Shown: positions 16,581 through 25,400 of the stretch, one piece after another | Layout of the letters: every line of letters begins with the position of its first letter | How positions within the stretch are numbered: position 1 is the stretch's first letter | Origin: Asaia bogorensis | GTDB taxonomy: Bacteria > Pseudomonadota > Alphaproteobacteria > Acetobacterales > Acetobacteraceae | Direction of reading: 5' to 3' | Assembly (NCBI GenBank): GCA_945897825.1 | Contig: CAMDGX010000041.1 | Coordinates: 1-39,693, forward strand | DNA: 39,693 bases | Notes under the pieces: model-generated | What the model was told of the DNA's origin: nothing | The model's input: the letters and a program-made list of their open reading frames with translations, nothing else | The model's database searches: none | Program-made: the position numbers and the translations under genes

Positions 16581-17852
16581 ATGCCGCGCCTCACCCGCCG
16601 CGCCGCCCTCGCCCTGCCCCTCGCCTTGGCCGCGCCAAGCATTCCGCGCGCGCAAGGGTCGACGGAGATCACCGTCCACTACGCCCAGCCCTTCATCTTC
16701 AAACCCTCCTACGACGCCATCACCGAAGCCTTCGCCCGCGCCGAACCCGCCATCCGCATCAATTACGTCACCACGCCGAACTACCAGGAAGGCACCCAGC
16801 TCCTCCTGCGCCAGGCCGCCACCAACCAGCTCCCCGACCTTTCCTTCCAGGGCCTCAACCTGCTGCGCGTCTTCGCCGAGCGCGGCATCGCCCAGGATCT
16901 CGGCCCCCTGCTCGCCCGCGACGGCGACCCCAAGGCGCACGGCTACACCCCGTCCCTGCTCGGCCTCGCCCGCCACAACAACTACCAGGCCGGCCTGCCC
17001 TTCGCCGCCTCGACGGCCATCAGCTTCATCAACGCCGACCTCGTCCGCCGCGCCGGCTTCGATCCCGACAACCTGCCGAAGGACTGGGACGGCCATCTCC
17101 GCCTCGCCGCCGCCGTCAAGGCCCGCACCGACGGGCCGGACGGCATGTGGTTCGCCTGGAGCGAGTGGATGTTCCAGACCCTCGTGCTCGGCCACGGCGG
17201 CGCCATGATGAAGCCCGACGAAAGCGACATCGCCTTCGACGGCCGCGAAGGCCTCGCCACCCTGAAACTGCACGAGCGCATGGTGTCCGAAACCGCCATG
17301 CCCGCGCTGAACGCCAACACCGCCTCCCAGGCCTTCGCCGCCGGCCGCCTCGGCGCCTTCTACTGGACCACCGCCGTGGTGCGGAACTTCATCAACAGCG
17401 TCGGCCAGAACTTCGATTTCCGCACCTACCCGCTCCCCGTCGTCGCCGGCGTGCCGAACGGAACCCTGGCCACCGGCGGCGCCGCCGGCATGATCACCGC
17501 GCGCGACCCCGCCAAGCGCGAGGCCGCCTGGAAGTTCCTCCGCTTCGCCACCTCAGCCCAGGGCCAGGCGCTGATGGCCATGAACAGCGGCTACGTCCCC
17601 TGCAACCAGCTCGCCATCGACGAGCCGCGCTGGCTCGCCGACTTCTACCGCGAGAACCCCCGCTTCCAGGCCGCGGTCGCCCAGATGCCGGCCATGGCCC
17701 CCTGGTTCGCCTTCCCCGGCGCCAACGGCGTGCGCATCACCGAGGCGATCAACAACAACACCTCGCGCGTCATCGAGCGCCGCGCCACCCCCGAACTCGC
17801 CCTGGCCGACATGGCCGGCGAAGTCCGCCGCCTGCTGCCGCGCCGCGGCTGA
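16581..17852 (+). CDS. Extracellular solute-binding protein, family 1 (UgpB type), first of a tandem pair
   Basis: This 423-residue periplasmic protein has a twin-arginine-like signal (LTRRAALALPLALAAPSIPRA) and the family-1 binding-protein body, with ITVHYAQPFIFKPSYDAI at the mature start and the GGAAGMITARDPAKREAAWKFLRF motif common in UgpB proteins. It is clearly a duplicate of the next gene: long blocks such as NQLPDLS and LLLRQAATNQLPDL are shared. AAGGA precedes the ATG by 9 bases. In the Ugp family the ligand is sn-glycerol 3-phosphate or glycerophosphocholine; here that is inferred from context only. Confidence 0.9.
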   Translation: MPRLTRRAALALPLALAAPSIPRAQGSTEITVHYAQPFIFKPSYDAITEAFARAEPAIRINYVTTPNYQEGTQLLLRQAATNQLPDLSFQGLNLLRVFAERGIAQDLGPLLARDGDPKAHGYTPSLLGLARHNNYQAGLPFAASTAISFINADLVRRAGFDPDNLPKDWDGHLRLAAAVKARTDGPDGMWFAWSEWMFQTLVLGHGGAMMKPDESDIAFDGREGLATLKLHERMVSETAMPALNANTASQAFAAGRLGAFYWTTAVVRNFINSVGQNFDFRTYPLPVVAGVPNGTLATGGAAGMITARDPAKREAAWKFLRFATSAQGQALMAMNSGYVPCNQLAIDEPRWLADFYRENPRFQAAVAQMPAMAPWFAFPGANGVRITEAINNNTSRVIERRATPELALADMAGEVRRLLPRRG

Positions 17853-17877
17853 CCGCGCCCACTCCCGGAGACGAAGC

Positions 17878-19152
17878 ATGACAAGCCTCACCCGCCGCGC
17901 CGCCCTGGCGCTCCCCGCCGCCCTCGCCCTGCCCTCCCTGGCCCGTGCCCAGGCGCCGGTCGAGATCACCGTCCACTACGCCCAGCCCGCCATCTTCAAG
18001 GCCTCCTACGACGCCATCATCGCCCGCTTCGCCCAGCTCGAACCGGCGATCCGCGTCACCGTCGTCACCACGCCGAACTACGAGGAAGGCGCGCAGCTCC
18101 TCCTGCGCCAGGCCGCCACCAACCAGCTGCCCGACCTCTCCTACCAGGGCTTCAACCGCCTGCGCATCTTCGCCGAGCGCGGCACCGCCCGCGACCTCGC
18201 CCCGTACCTCACGCGCGACGGCAACCCCGCAGCCGCCGGCTACACCCCCAACATCCTGGCGCTGGGCCGCTTCGGCGGCATCCAGGCCGGCATGCCATAT
18301 GCCGCCTCGAACCCGATCAGCTTCTACAACGCCGACCTGTTCCGCCGCGCCGGCCTGAACCCCGATGCCTTCCCCACCGACTGGAACGGCGTGATCGCCG
18401 CCGCCCGCGCCATCCGCGCCCTGGGCGACGGCACCGAGGGCCTCTACTACAACTGGGGCGGCGACGACTGGATGTTCTCCGCCCTGCTGTTCGGCCATGG
18501 CGGCACCATGCTGAACGCGGACGAGAGCGACATCGCCTTCGCCGGCCCCGAGGGCCTCGCCGCCCTGCAGCTGTTCGACCGCATGGTGAAGGAGGGCGGC
18601 ATGCCCAACTTCAACGCCGCCTCCAGCCAGCAGGCCTTCGTCGCCGGCAAGCTCGGCATGACCTTCCGCTCCACCGCCACGCTGCGCAACGTCATCAACG
18701 GCACCGGCAACAGCTTCGTCCTGCGCACCACCGCCATGCCGGTCATCGACGCGGCGAAGGGCCGCCTGCCCACCGGGGGTGCCGCCGGCATGATCACCGC
18801 GCGCGACCCCGCCCGCGCCGAGGCCGCCTGGAAATTCCTGCGCTTCTCCACCAGCGCCGAGGGCCAGGCGCTCATGGTCATCAACACCGGCTACGTGCCG
18901 ATGAACCAGATCGCCATCGACGACCCGCGCTGGCTCGGCGCCTTCTACCGCGACAATCCCCTCTTCCTCGCCGCCGTCCGCCAGCTGCCGATCTCGGTGC
19001 CCTGGTATGCCTTCCCCGGCGCCAACAGCGTGCGCGTCACCCAGGCCATGGTGAACAACCTCGCGCGCATCGCCGAACAGCGCGCCACCCCCGAAGCCGT
19101 CCTGGCCGACATGGCCACCGAAGTGCGGCGCATGCTGCCCCGCCGGAGCTGA
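17878..19152 (+). CDS. Extracellular solute-binding protein, family 1 (UgpB type), second of a tandem pair
   Basis: This 424-residue protein has the same design as its upstream neighbour: Tat-like signal (LTRRAALALPAALALPSLARA), ITVHYAQPAIFKASYDAI at the mature start and GGAAGMITARDPARAEAAWKFLRF. The two are tandem paralogues with many local differences, so both are probably kept for different ligands. The ATG has GGAG 8 bases upstream. It is followed after 5 bases by a metallophosphoesterase, which suggests that the ligand contains a phosphoester. Confidence 0.9.
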   Translation: MTSLTRRAALALPAALALPSLARAQAPVEITVHYAQPAIFKASYDAIIARFAQLEPAIRVTVVTTPNYEEGAQLLLRQAATNQLPDLSYQGFNRLRIFAERGTARDLAPYLTRDGNPAAAGYTPNILALGRFGGIQAGMPYAASNPISFYNADLFRRAGLNPDAFPTDWNGVIAAARAIRALGDGTEGLYYNWGGDDWMFSALLFGHGGTMLNADESDIAFAGPEGLAALQLFDRMVKEGGMPNFNAASSQQAFVAGKLGMTFRSTATLRNVINGTGNSFVLRTTAMPVIDAAKGRLPTGGAAGMITARDPARAEAAWKFLRFSTSAEGQALMVINTGYVPMNQIAIDDPRWLGAFYRDNPLFLAAVRQLPISVPWYAFPGANSVRVTQAMVNNLARIAEQRATPEAVLADMATEVRRMLPRRS

Positions 19153-19157
19153 ACGAC

Positions 19158-19982
19158 ATGCCGACGATCCTGCAACTCTCCGACGCCCATCTCTCGCCGC
19201 GAAACGAGCTGTTCCGCGCCAATTTCGCGCTCATCCGCCAGGCCGCCACCGCAACCCCCCTCGACCTCGTGGTGGCCAGCGGCGACCTCTCGCTCGACGG
19301 CGCGGACCGCGACGAGGACCTCGCCCTCGCCGCCGCCATGCACCGCGAGTTCCCCGCCCCGCTGCTCGCCCTGCCCGGCAACCACGATGTCGGCAGCCAC
19401 GCCCACACCATGCCGCGCCAGCCCTTCGACACCGCGCGGCTGGACCGCTTCCGCACCCATCTGGGCGCCGGCCGCGGCCTCGTCGAGCTGCCCGGCTGGC
19501 TCGTGGTCGGGCTGAACACCGAAGTGATGGGCACCGGCCACCCCGAGGAAGCGGCCCAGGCCGCCTTCATCGCCGAGGCCGCCGCGCAAGCCGGCGCGCG
19601 CCGCATCGCCCTGTTCCTGCACAAGCCGGTCTTCGTCACCGAACCGAACGACCCGACCTTCGACTACTGGTCGGTCCCGCCGCACGCCCGCGCCTCGCTC
19701 GCCCCGCTGCTGCACCACCCCGCCCTGCGGCTGGTCGCCTCCGGCCACCTGCATGTGCACCACCACGCCATGCGCGGCCAGGTCGCCTATGCCTGGGCGC
19801 CGCCGCTCTCCTTCGTGGTGCGGCCGGAGGAGCAGGTCGGCCTGCCCGGGGCCCGCTGCACCGGCGCGCTGCTCCACCACCTGCACGAAGACCATGTGGA
19901 AACGGTGCTGCTGTCGCCGGAGGGCATGGAGATGCCCTACATCCACGACATCCGCCCCCTGACCTACCCGGCCGCGGGCTGA
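19158..19982 (+). CDS. Cytoplasmic metallophosphoesterase, GpdQ/CpdA-like
   Basis: This 274-residue protein has all motifs of the calcineurin-like class III phosphodiesterases: Asp9-x-His11 (SDAHLS), Asp43 (SGDLSLDG), Asn75-His76 (GNHD), His155 (FLHKP) and His197-x-His199 (GHLHVH). Known members hydrolyse glycerophosphodiesters (GpdQ) or cyclic AMP (CpdA). No signal peptide is present, so it should act after uptake. As last gene of the Ugp-like operon it takes the place that a glycerophosphodiester phosphodiesterase (GlpQ/UgpQ) holds in enteric bacteria. Cleavage of imported glycerophosphodiesters is therefore my preferred role; cyclic-nucleotide hydrolysis is the alternative. Confidence 0.82.
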   Translation: MPTILQLSDAHLSPRNELFRANFALIRQAATATPLDLVVASGDLSLDGADRDEDLALAAAMHREFPAPLLALPGNHDVGSHAHTMPRQPFDTARLDRFRTHLGAGRGLVELPGWLVVGLNTEVMGTGHPEEAAQAAFIAEAAAQAGARRIALFLHKPVFVTEPNDPTFDYWSVPPHARASLAPLLHHPALRLVASGHLHVHHHAMRGQVAYAWAPPLSFVVRPEEQVGLPGARCTGALLHHLHEDHVETVLLSPEGMEMPYIHDIRPLTYPAAG

Positions 19983-20031
19983 CCGCACGACCGGCATCGA
20001 CCGCACGCCACGGCTTGCCGCATGTCGGCAC

Positions 20032-20061
20032 GAGGCAGGGAGCAAGCCGTCTCCCTGCCTC
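20032..20061 (+). terminator. 11-bp stem hairpin after the metallophosphoesterase operon
   Basis: GAGGCAGGGAG at 20032-20042 pairs perfectly with CTCCCTGCCTC at 20051-20061 around an 8-nt loop, about 50 bases past the stop at 19982. No T-run follows, so it could end or merely stabilise the operon transcript. Confidence 0.5.
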
Positions 20062-20126
20062 TCCGCCCCGTCATGGATGCTGCCGTCGCGGCGCCGCCAT
20101 GCGCGGCCGATGCATGCGGAAAACAC

Positions 20127-20155
20127 TTGCATCCGCTGCGGCAGTTAGTTATATT
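20127..20155 (+). promoter_or_regulatory. Sigma70-like promoter for the small gene at 20163
   Basis: TTGCAT (20127-20132) and TATATT (20150-20155) are separated by 17 bp. The -10 matches 5 of 6 consensus positions; the -35 only 3 of 6. The surrounding bases are the most AT-rich in the region. Transcription would begin around 20162, at or next to the ATG at 20163, giving a leaderless mRNA; no Shine-Dalgarno sequence is present. Confidence 0.45.
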
Positions 20156-20162
20156 CTCCTAA

Positions 20163-20606
20163 ATGTTATTTTTTATCCCATCCCCTGCCAGGGACCCCGC
20201 CGCCGCGCGCCCCGCCCCCCGGGGCGAGGCTGCGCATGCGCGCCTGCACCGCGCCATCGAGGCCCTGCTCCTCTGCCTCCTCGCTGCCCTCCTCCCCCGG
20301 CAGGTGCGCCACGACGGCGCCTGGCACCCCCTCTCCCTCCCGTCGCACAATGCACCCGCCCCCACCACGCCCGACCTGCGCGGCCCCCACGACGGCACCC
20401 ATCTCGTCTGCGAGTCCCCGCTCCTCTATGTCATCGGCCCCGGTCCCAACCGCGGCCTGCGCCCGCGCCCGCGCGCCCTCCCCGTCCCCCGCCCCCGCAT
20501 CGCGCGCGCCCCGCCCGCCCCGCCATGCGCCCCATCCGTCGCGAATCCCTCCCCCAGGGGAGCGTCGACTCACGCCCTCTATCCTTCCGAATATTTATTG
20601 AATTGA
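20163..20606 (+). CDS. Small protein of unknown function, possibly from a leaderless mRNA
   Basis: I do not recognise this 147-residue protein. Its N-terminal third has a hydrophobic stretch (AIEALLLCLLAALLP, about residues 31-45) that could be a membrane anchor. The rest is rich in Pro and Arg, with short patches such as RHDGAWHPLSLPSH and CESPLLYVIGPGPN. Codon third positions follow the C/G bias of real genes here until about the last ten codons, which favours genuine coding. A promoter with a good -10 lies directly before the ATG and there is no ribosome binding site. The gene is convergent with the phosphonate permease ending at 20640. It may also be an unselected frame in GC-rich DNA. 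Confidence 0.45.
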   Translation: MLFFIPSPARDPAAARPAPRGEAAHARLHRAIEALLLCLLAALLPRQVRHDGAWHPLSLPSHNAPAPTTPDLRGPHDGTHLVCESPLLYVIGPGPNRGLRPRPRALPVPRPRIARAPPAPPCAPSVANPSPRGASTHALYPSEYLLN

Positions 20607-20639
20607 TACAGGCCACAGCGCGCCGCTCGACAGCAGGGC

Positions 20640-22349
20640 TCAGCGCCGCCGCCAGGCCTGCGTCAGCCGGTCCACCGCCACGCCGACGCCAAGCTGCGCC
20701 AGCTTCGCCGCCGTCGTCGCGGCCAGCAGCACGCAGGCCATCGCGGCGGCCGCACTCGATTGCCCGGCCTCGTCCATGTGCACCACCGCCACGGAGGCCG
20801 GCTTGGTGTCCGGGCCATACAGGAAGATCACGGCACTCACCGTCGTCATCGCATTGACGAACAGGAACACCCAGATCTCCAGCAGCGCCGGCAGGCAGAT
20901 CGGCACCGTCACCCGCCCGAAGGTCAGCCAGGCCGGCACCTTCAGGCTCGCCCCCACCGCCTCGAACTCGGGATCGAGCTGGCGAATGGCGGTCGCCGCC
21001 GTCAGGTGCGCCACGGTGTAGAAATGCACCAGGCTGTTCAGCACCAGGATTGCCAGCGTGCCATAGAAGAAGCCCAGCGGATTGGCCGGGTGGTTGAAGA
21101 ACAGGATGTAGGCCAGGCCCAGCACCAGCCCGGGAATCGCCAGCGGCGCCGTGGCGAACAGCCCGACAATGGTGCGCAGCCAGCGCGCAACCGCCGTCGT
21201 GCGCGGCCCCCGCTCCAGCAGCCAGGCGATGACGAACACCAGCACCACCCCCAGCGTCGCCGCCCACAGCGCCATCCGCAGCGAGGCCAGGAAACTCCCC
21301 CAGCCGCCCGTGTCGAACCGGCCGAATTCGTAGTTGTCCAATGTCAGCGTCAGGTCATACGGCCAGAACCGGATCAGCGAGCCCCACGCCGCCACGGCCA
21401 CGATGCCCAGCAGCAGGAAGGCCACCGCGATGCACAACGCCAGCAGCGGCCCATCCCGCCCCCGCCGCGGCCGCGGCACATATGGCACCGCCCGCCCGCT
21501 CAGCGTCGCCGCCCGCTTGCCCTCCGCCCAGCGCTGCAACCCGAACGCGCCAAGCGCGGGCAGCAGCAGCACCATGCCGACCACAGCGCCCATGTTGAAG
21601 TTCTGCAGGCCGACCACCTGCTTGTACACATCGGTCGCCAGCACCTGGAACTGCCCGCCGATCACCTTCGGAATGCCGAAATCCGTCACCACCAGCGTGA
21701 ACACCACCACCGAGGCCGACACCAGCCCATAGCGCGCACCGGGCAACGTCACGCTGGCGAAGATCCGCGCGCGCGACGCCTTCAAGGCCTCGGCCGCCTC
21801 GTAGAGCCGCGCATCGGCGGTCGCCAGCGCCACGCTCAGGATGATCGCCGCCGACGGAAAGCAGTAGAACACCTGGGCGGCGATGATGCCCCACGGCCCG
21901 TAGATGTTCTCGCCGAACAGCAGCCCGCGCAGCAGGCCCTGGTTGCCGAACAGCGTGATCAGCGACAGCGCCGGCAGCAGCGAGGGTGCCAGGATCGGCA
22001 GCACCATCACCGCGCGGAACAGCGTCTTGAACGGGATGCAACTGCGCGCCAGCGCATAGGCGTAGAAGAACGCCAGCGGTACGACGAACAGCGTCGTCAC
22101 GCCGGCAACCCAGAAGCTGTTCCACACCGAAGCCACCAGCGACGGCGTGGTGACGTAGGTCGCGAAATTCGCCAGCCCGACGAAGCCGCCCTCGGCATCC
22201 TGGAAGGCGCGGACCAGCAGGAACGCCATCGGCAACGCCAGCGCCGCCAGCAGGAAGGCCAGCGCGAGCCAAAGCCCCCCCTGCATCAGCCGCTCATCCG
22301 CCGACAGGCGCACCGGCACCCTCGGCCCGGCCAGCACGGCCTCAGCCAT
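20640..22349 (-). CDS. phnU: 2-aminoethylphosphonate-type ABC transporter, fused permease
   Basis: This 569-residue inner-membrane protein contains two permease halves of about six helices each in one chain, as in the putative 2-aminoethylphosphonate importer permease family (PhnU2/AepW type). Half 1 has the coupling region ALKASRARIFASVTLPGARYGL; half 2 has FEAVGASLKVPAWLTFGRVTVPICLPA. The ferric-iron permease FbpB has a similar two-half plan, but the neighbouring ATPase and binding protein fit the phosphonate family. Its ATG overlaps the ATPase stop by 8 bases. It is the last gene of the minus-strand series that begins at 30152. Confidence 0.85.
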   Translation of the reverse strand: MAEAVLAGPRVPVRLSADERLMQGGLWLALAFLLAALALPMAFLLVRAFQDAEGGFVGLANFATYVTTPSLVASVWNSFWVAGVTTLFVVPLAFFYAYALARSCIPFKTLFRAVMVLPILAPSLLPALSLITLFGNQGLLRGLLFGENIYGPWGIIAAQVFYCFPSAAIILSVALATADARLYEAAEALKASRARIFASVTLPGARYGLVSASVVVFTLVVTDFGIPKVIGGQFQVLATDVYKQVVGLQNFNMGAVVGMVLLLPALGAFGLQRWAEGKRAATLSGRAVPYVPRPRRGRDGPLLALCIAVAFLLLGIVAVAAWGSLIRFWPYDLTLTLDNYEFGRFDTGGWGSFLASLRMALWAATLGVVLVFVIAWLLERGPRTTAVARWLRTIVGLFATAPLAIPGLVLGLAYILFFNHPANPLGFFYGTLAILVLNSLVHFYTVAHLTAATAIRQLDPEFEAVGASLKVPAWLTFGRVTVPICLPALLEIWVFLFVNAMTTVSAVIFLYGPDTKPASVAVVHMDEAGQSSAAAAMACVLLAATTAAKLAQLGVGVAVDRLTQAWRRR

Positions 22350-23448
22350 CGGCCGGGAACACCATCACCGAAGCCGCCGGCACCGCCACCGGCACGCGCG
22401 CGCCGGGCAATGCGCCCGCCTCACGCAACGCCTCCATCGAGGCATCCGCATCCAGCCGCAACCTGCCATGCTCCAGCGACACCCGGCAGGTCGCGCCAAG
22501 GAACTCCAGATGCGCCACCTCCATCTCCACCGCCCCCGGCAGCGCCAGCGCGGCGGCCCCCAGGCGCACATCCTCCGGCCGCACGAAGGCCCGCACCGCC
22601 ATGCCGTCCGCAAGTCCACGGGCCTGCTCGGCCGGCAGCCCATGCCCCGCCACACGCAGCATTCCGGCCTCCACCTGCGCATCGAAGGCCGCCGAGCGGC
22701 CGACGAACCCGGCGACGAAGGCGCTCGCCGGGCGGCGATACACCGCCTCCGGCGTGCCGACCTGCTCCACCCGCCCGCGCGACATCACCACGATCCGGTC
22801 CGAGACCGCCATCGCCTCCTCCTGGTCGTGCGTCACCAGGATCGTCGTCACCCCCAGCCGGCGCTGCAGGGCGCGGATCTCCTGGCGCAGATGCAGGCGC
22901 ACGATGGCATCGAGTGCGGAGAGCGGCTCGTCCAGCAGCAGCAATCCGGGCTCCGGCGCCAGCGCCCGGGCCAGTGCCACGCGCTGCTGCTGCCCGCCGG
23001 ACAGCTGCGCCGGATACTTGTGGACATGCTCGTCCAGCCCGACCAGCCGCACCAGCTCCTCCACGCGCCCGGCGATCCGCGCGCGCGGCCACGCCGTGCC
23101 GCGCAGCCCGTAGCCGATGTTTCGCGCCACGGTGAGGTTCGGGAACAGCGCGTAGGACTGGAACACGATGCCGAAATCGCGCGCGGCCGGCGGCAGGCCG
23201 GTGATCTCCCGCCCCGCCTGGCGGATCACCCCCGCACTCGCCGGATCGAGCCCGGCGATGGCGCGCAGCAGCGTGGTCTTGCCGCAGCCCGACGGGCCGA
23301 CGAAGGACACCAGTTCGCCCTCGGCGATGGCGAGGTTCACGTCCGCAAGCGCGGTGAAGGCGCCGAAGCGCTTGCCGACGGCGCTGATCTCCAGATAGGG
23401 CGGCCGCACCGGCGCAGCGACGGTGCTTTGCGCCAGTGCGACCGACAC
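22342..23448 (-). CDS. phnT: 2-aminoethylphosphonate-type ABC transporter ATP-binding protein
   Basis: This 368-residue ATPase has Walker A GPSGCGKT (about 51-58), Q-loop VFQSYALFPNL, signature LSGGQQQR (149-156), Walker B LLLLDE (169-174), H-loop His207 and a C-terminal TOBE-like domain (ending near PADG). Length and layout fit the PhnT2-type subunit of the aminoethylphosphonate importer. The start appears to be a GTG at 23448, one base beyond the stop of the binding-protein gene, with GAG directly before it; this start is the least certain part. It overlaps the permease gene by 8 bases. Confidence 0.85.
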   Translation of the reverse strand: MSVALAQSTVAAPVRPPYLEISAVGKRFGAFTALADVNLAIAEGELVSFVGPSGCGKTTLLRAIAGLDPASAGVIRQAGREITGLPPAARDFGIVFQSYALFPNLTVARNIGYGLRGTAWPRARIAGRVEELVRLVGLDEHVHKYPAQLSGGQQQRVALARALAPEPGLLLLDEPLSALDAIVRLHLRQEIRALQRRLGVTTILVTHDQEEAMAVSDRIVVMSRGRVEQVGTPEAVYRRPASAFVAGFVGRSAAFDAQVEAGMLRVAGHGLPAEQARGLADGMAVRAFVRPEDVRLGAAALALPGAVEMEVAHLEFLGATCRVSLEHGRLRLDADASMEALREAGALPGARVPVAVPAASVMVFPADG

Positions 23449-23449
23449 C

Positions 23450-24475
23450 TCAGCGCGGCGCAGACTTGCCGTCGAAGCGCTGCGCCCACTCCTTCAGGAT
23501 CCGGTCGCGGTTGCCGGCGATCTCCCGGAAGTCGGCGCTCACCAGGCGGGCGGCGAAGTCGGCGGGGTAGCCCTTCACGGTCGGCTCCACGCCCGGCATC
23601 GCCAGCAGCGCGTAGTAGCGGCCATACAGCTCCATCGCCGGGCGCGACACGGCGAAGTCGGCCAGGCGCTTGGCGGCATCGAGGTTGCGCGTGCCACGGA
23701 CGATCGCGGTGGCTTCGAGGTCGAAGCCGACGCCGTCGGTCGGCACGATGATGTCGATCGGCGCGCCCTGGTTCTTCAGCGCCACCGAGCGCATGTCGAA
23801 CGACAGGCCCACCGCGTATTCGCCGCGCGCGGCGTTGTTGCAGGGGGCGCTGCCGGAATGGGTGTAGACCTGGATGTTCTCGTGCAGGCGCGTCATGTAG
23901 TCCCACGCCTTGGCCTCGCCCTGGGTGCCGATCCAGCCGGCGAGCGTGAGGAAGCCGGTGCCGCTGCTGCTGGGGTTCGGCATGGCGATCTGGCCGCGGA
24001 ATCGCGGGTCGAGCAGGTCGGCCCAGGTGGTCGGGCGCGGCAGATTGCGCTGCTTTGCGACGGCGGTGTTGAAGCAGACGGCGGAGACGAAGGCATCCAT
24101 CCCCGTCCAGGTCATCGGGCTGCGGTCGCTGCGCATGTTCGCGCGCAGCGCATCGGCGCCGGCCGGCGTGTAGGCCTCCAGCATATCCATTGCCTCAAGC
24201 TGCAACAGCGAGAACACCGACAGGCCCCACACGATGTCGGCGCGCGGGTTGGCGCGCTCGGCGACCAGGCGCGCGGTCATCACGCCGGTCGAGTCGCGCA
24301 CCCAGGCGATTTCGATGCCTGGCACCGCCGCCTCGGCGGCCTGCTTGAACGGCGCGAGCTGCTCGTTCTCCAGCGCCGTGTAGACGGTCAGCCGGGTGCG
24401 CTGCTGCGCCTCGGCCATCGTGGCGGTGCCGAGGATGCCGATGGCCAGACCGGCGAGCATGAGGCTGCGACGCAT
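23450..24475 (-). CDS. phnS: 2-aminoethylphosphonate-type periplasmic binding protein
   Basis: This 341-residue protein has a signal peptide (MRRSLMLAGLAIGILGTATMAEAQ) and a mature start TRLTVYTALENEQLAPFKQAAE, the pattern of the PhnS2/AepX binding proteins, a branch of the iron-type (AfuA/FbpA) fold that binds 2-aminoethylphosphonate. Further family-like segments are IVWGLSVFSLLQLE and PNPSSSGTGFLTLAGW. The ATG at 24475 is chosen to begin at the signal peptide; 30 upstream residues in the same frame are rejected. It leads the three-gene importer and lies 106 bases after the Ugp-like permease. An iron or polyamine ligand is possible but less likely in this setting. Confidence 0.85.
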   Translation of the reverse strand: MRRSLMLAGLAIGILGTATMAEAQQRTRLTVYTALENEQLAPFKQAAEAAVPGIEIAWVRDSTGVMTARLVAERANPRADIVWGLSVFSLLQLEAMDMLEAYTPAGADALRANMRSDRSPMTWTGMDAFVSAVCFNTAVAKQRNLPRPTTWADLLDPRFRGQIAMPNPSSSGTGFLTLAGWIGTQGEAKAWDYMTRLHENIQVYTHSGSAPCNNAARGEYAVGLSFDMRSVALKNQGAPIDIIVPTDGVGFDLEATAIVRGTRNLDAAKRLADFAVSRPAMELYGRYYALLAMPGVEPTVKGYPADFAARLVSADFREIAGNRDRILKEWAQRFDGKSAPR

Positions 24476-24497
24476 TGCGCTGAATCCCTGTGAGTTG

Positions 24498-24517
24498 CGG
24501 GCGCAGAATAACGCCCG
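24498..24517 (-). terminator. Small hairpin between the ugp-like and phosphonate genes
   Basis: CGGGCG (24498-24503) and CGCCCG (24512-24517) form a 6-bp stem with an AT-rich 8-nt loop in the 106-base gap before the binding-protein gene at 24475. It could dampen read-through from the upstream genes or adjust their ratio. No T-run accompanies it. Confidence 0.3.
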
Positions 24518-24581
24518 TCTGCGTCGTGGCCGTGACGGTTGTGTTGCGGTTCCATGTCGGTTCATCCTGCCCGCCGCCGGT

Positions 24582-25400
24582 TCAGCGGATGCCGGCGCGC
24601 ATGAACGACTGCACGAACTGGCGCTGGAACAGCAGGAAGCCGAGCAGCAGTGGCGCCGAGGTCATCAGCGTGGCTGCCGAGATGATCGCCCAGTCGATGC
24701 CCTGGTCGGTGGAGGCGAACACCGAGAGCCCGACGGTCAGCGGGCGCGCCTCGACGCGGTTGGTGATGACCAGCGGCCAGAGGAAGTTGTTCCAGTGATA
24801 CGAGACCGAGGTGAGCCCGTAGGCGAGATAGACCGGCTTGGCGAGCGGCACATACACCCGCCACAGGATGGCCAGCGTGCCGCAGCCTTCGACGCGCGCG
24901 GCCTCCTCCAGCTCGCGCGGCACCTGGCGGAAGGCCTGGCGCAGCAGGAAGATGCCGAAGCCGGACGCCATGTAGGGCAGGCCGATCGCCAGGATGGTAT
25001 CGACCAGCCCAAGCGTGCGCATGGTGCGGTAGTTCTCGACGATCAGGATGTCGGGCATGATCATCAGCTGCATCAGCACCAGCGCGAACAGCACCGTTGA
25101 TCCCGGGAAGGCGGCGCGGGCGAAGGCGAAGGCGGCCAGGGTGCACAGCACGAGCTGGGCCGCGAGCGTCATCGTCACCAGGGCGAAGGTGTTGAGGAAG
25201 TAGCGCGCGAAGGGTGCGGCCTCCCAGGCGGCGGCGAAGTTCTCCAGCGTGAGCGGCGCGAACAGTTCGAACCGCGTGGCGTAGCCGGTGGGGTGGAAGG
25301 CGGCCCAGACGGCGTAGAGCAGCGGGGCGATCCAGACCAGGCCGAGCAGCCAGGCGGCGGCGGTCTCCAGCCAGCGCCCGAACATGGATGCCGCACTCAT
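24582..25400 (-). CDS. ABC transporter permease, UgpE/MalG type
   Basis: This 272-residue permease has six helices, the early segment WIAPLLYAVWAAFHPTGYAT and the coupling loop ELEEAARVEGCGTLAILWRVYVPLAKP, all standard for UgpE/MalG. Its ATG at 25400 overlaps the stop of the UgpA-type gene by four bases (ATGA). It ends with FQRQFVQSFMRAGIR, typical for the family. It is part of the second Ugp-like importer and has diverged clearly from the UgpE-type protein at 15719-16555. Confidence 0.92.
   Translation of the reverse strand: MSAASMFGRWLETAAAWLLGLVWIAPLLYAVWAAFHPTGYATRFELFAPLTLENFAAAWEAAPFARYFLNTFALVTMTLAAQLVLCTLAAFAFARAAFPGSTVLFALVLMQLMIMPDILIVENYRTMRTLGLVDTILAIGLPYMASGFGIFLLRQAFRQVPRELEEAARVEGCGTLAILWRVYVPLAKPVYLAYGLTSVSYHWNNFLWPLVITNRVEARPLTVGLSVFASTDQGIDWAIISAATLMTSAPLLLGFLLFQRQFVQSFMRAGIR

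Noticed and set aside
20540-20640. Terminator hairpin near 20550 (CTCCCC/GGGGAG)
   Set aside because: The stem leaves a loop of only two bases unless shortened to 5 bp and no T-run follows.
20760-23135. Open frame of 791 codons on the plus strand opposite the phosphonate permease and ATPase
   Set aside because: Arg/Gln/Pro/His-rich shadow of real genes with no family match; the minus-strand genes have complete motifs.
23450-24475. Iron(III)-binding protein of an AfuABC/FbpABC importer
   Set aside because: Same fold and a similar two-half permease, but no iron-ligand pattern could be confirmed and the gene set and location fit the aminoethylphosphonate family; kept only as an alternative.
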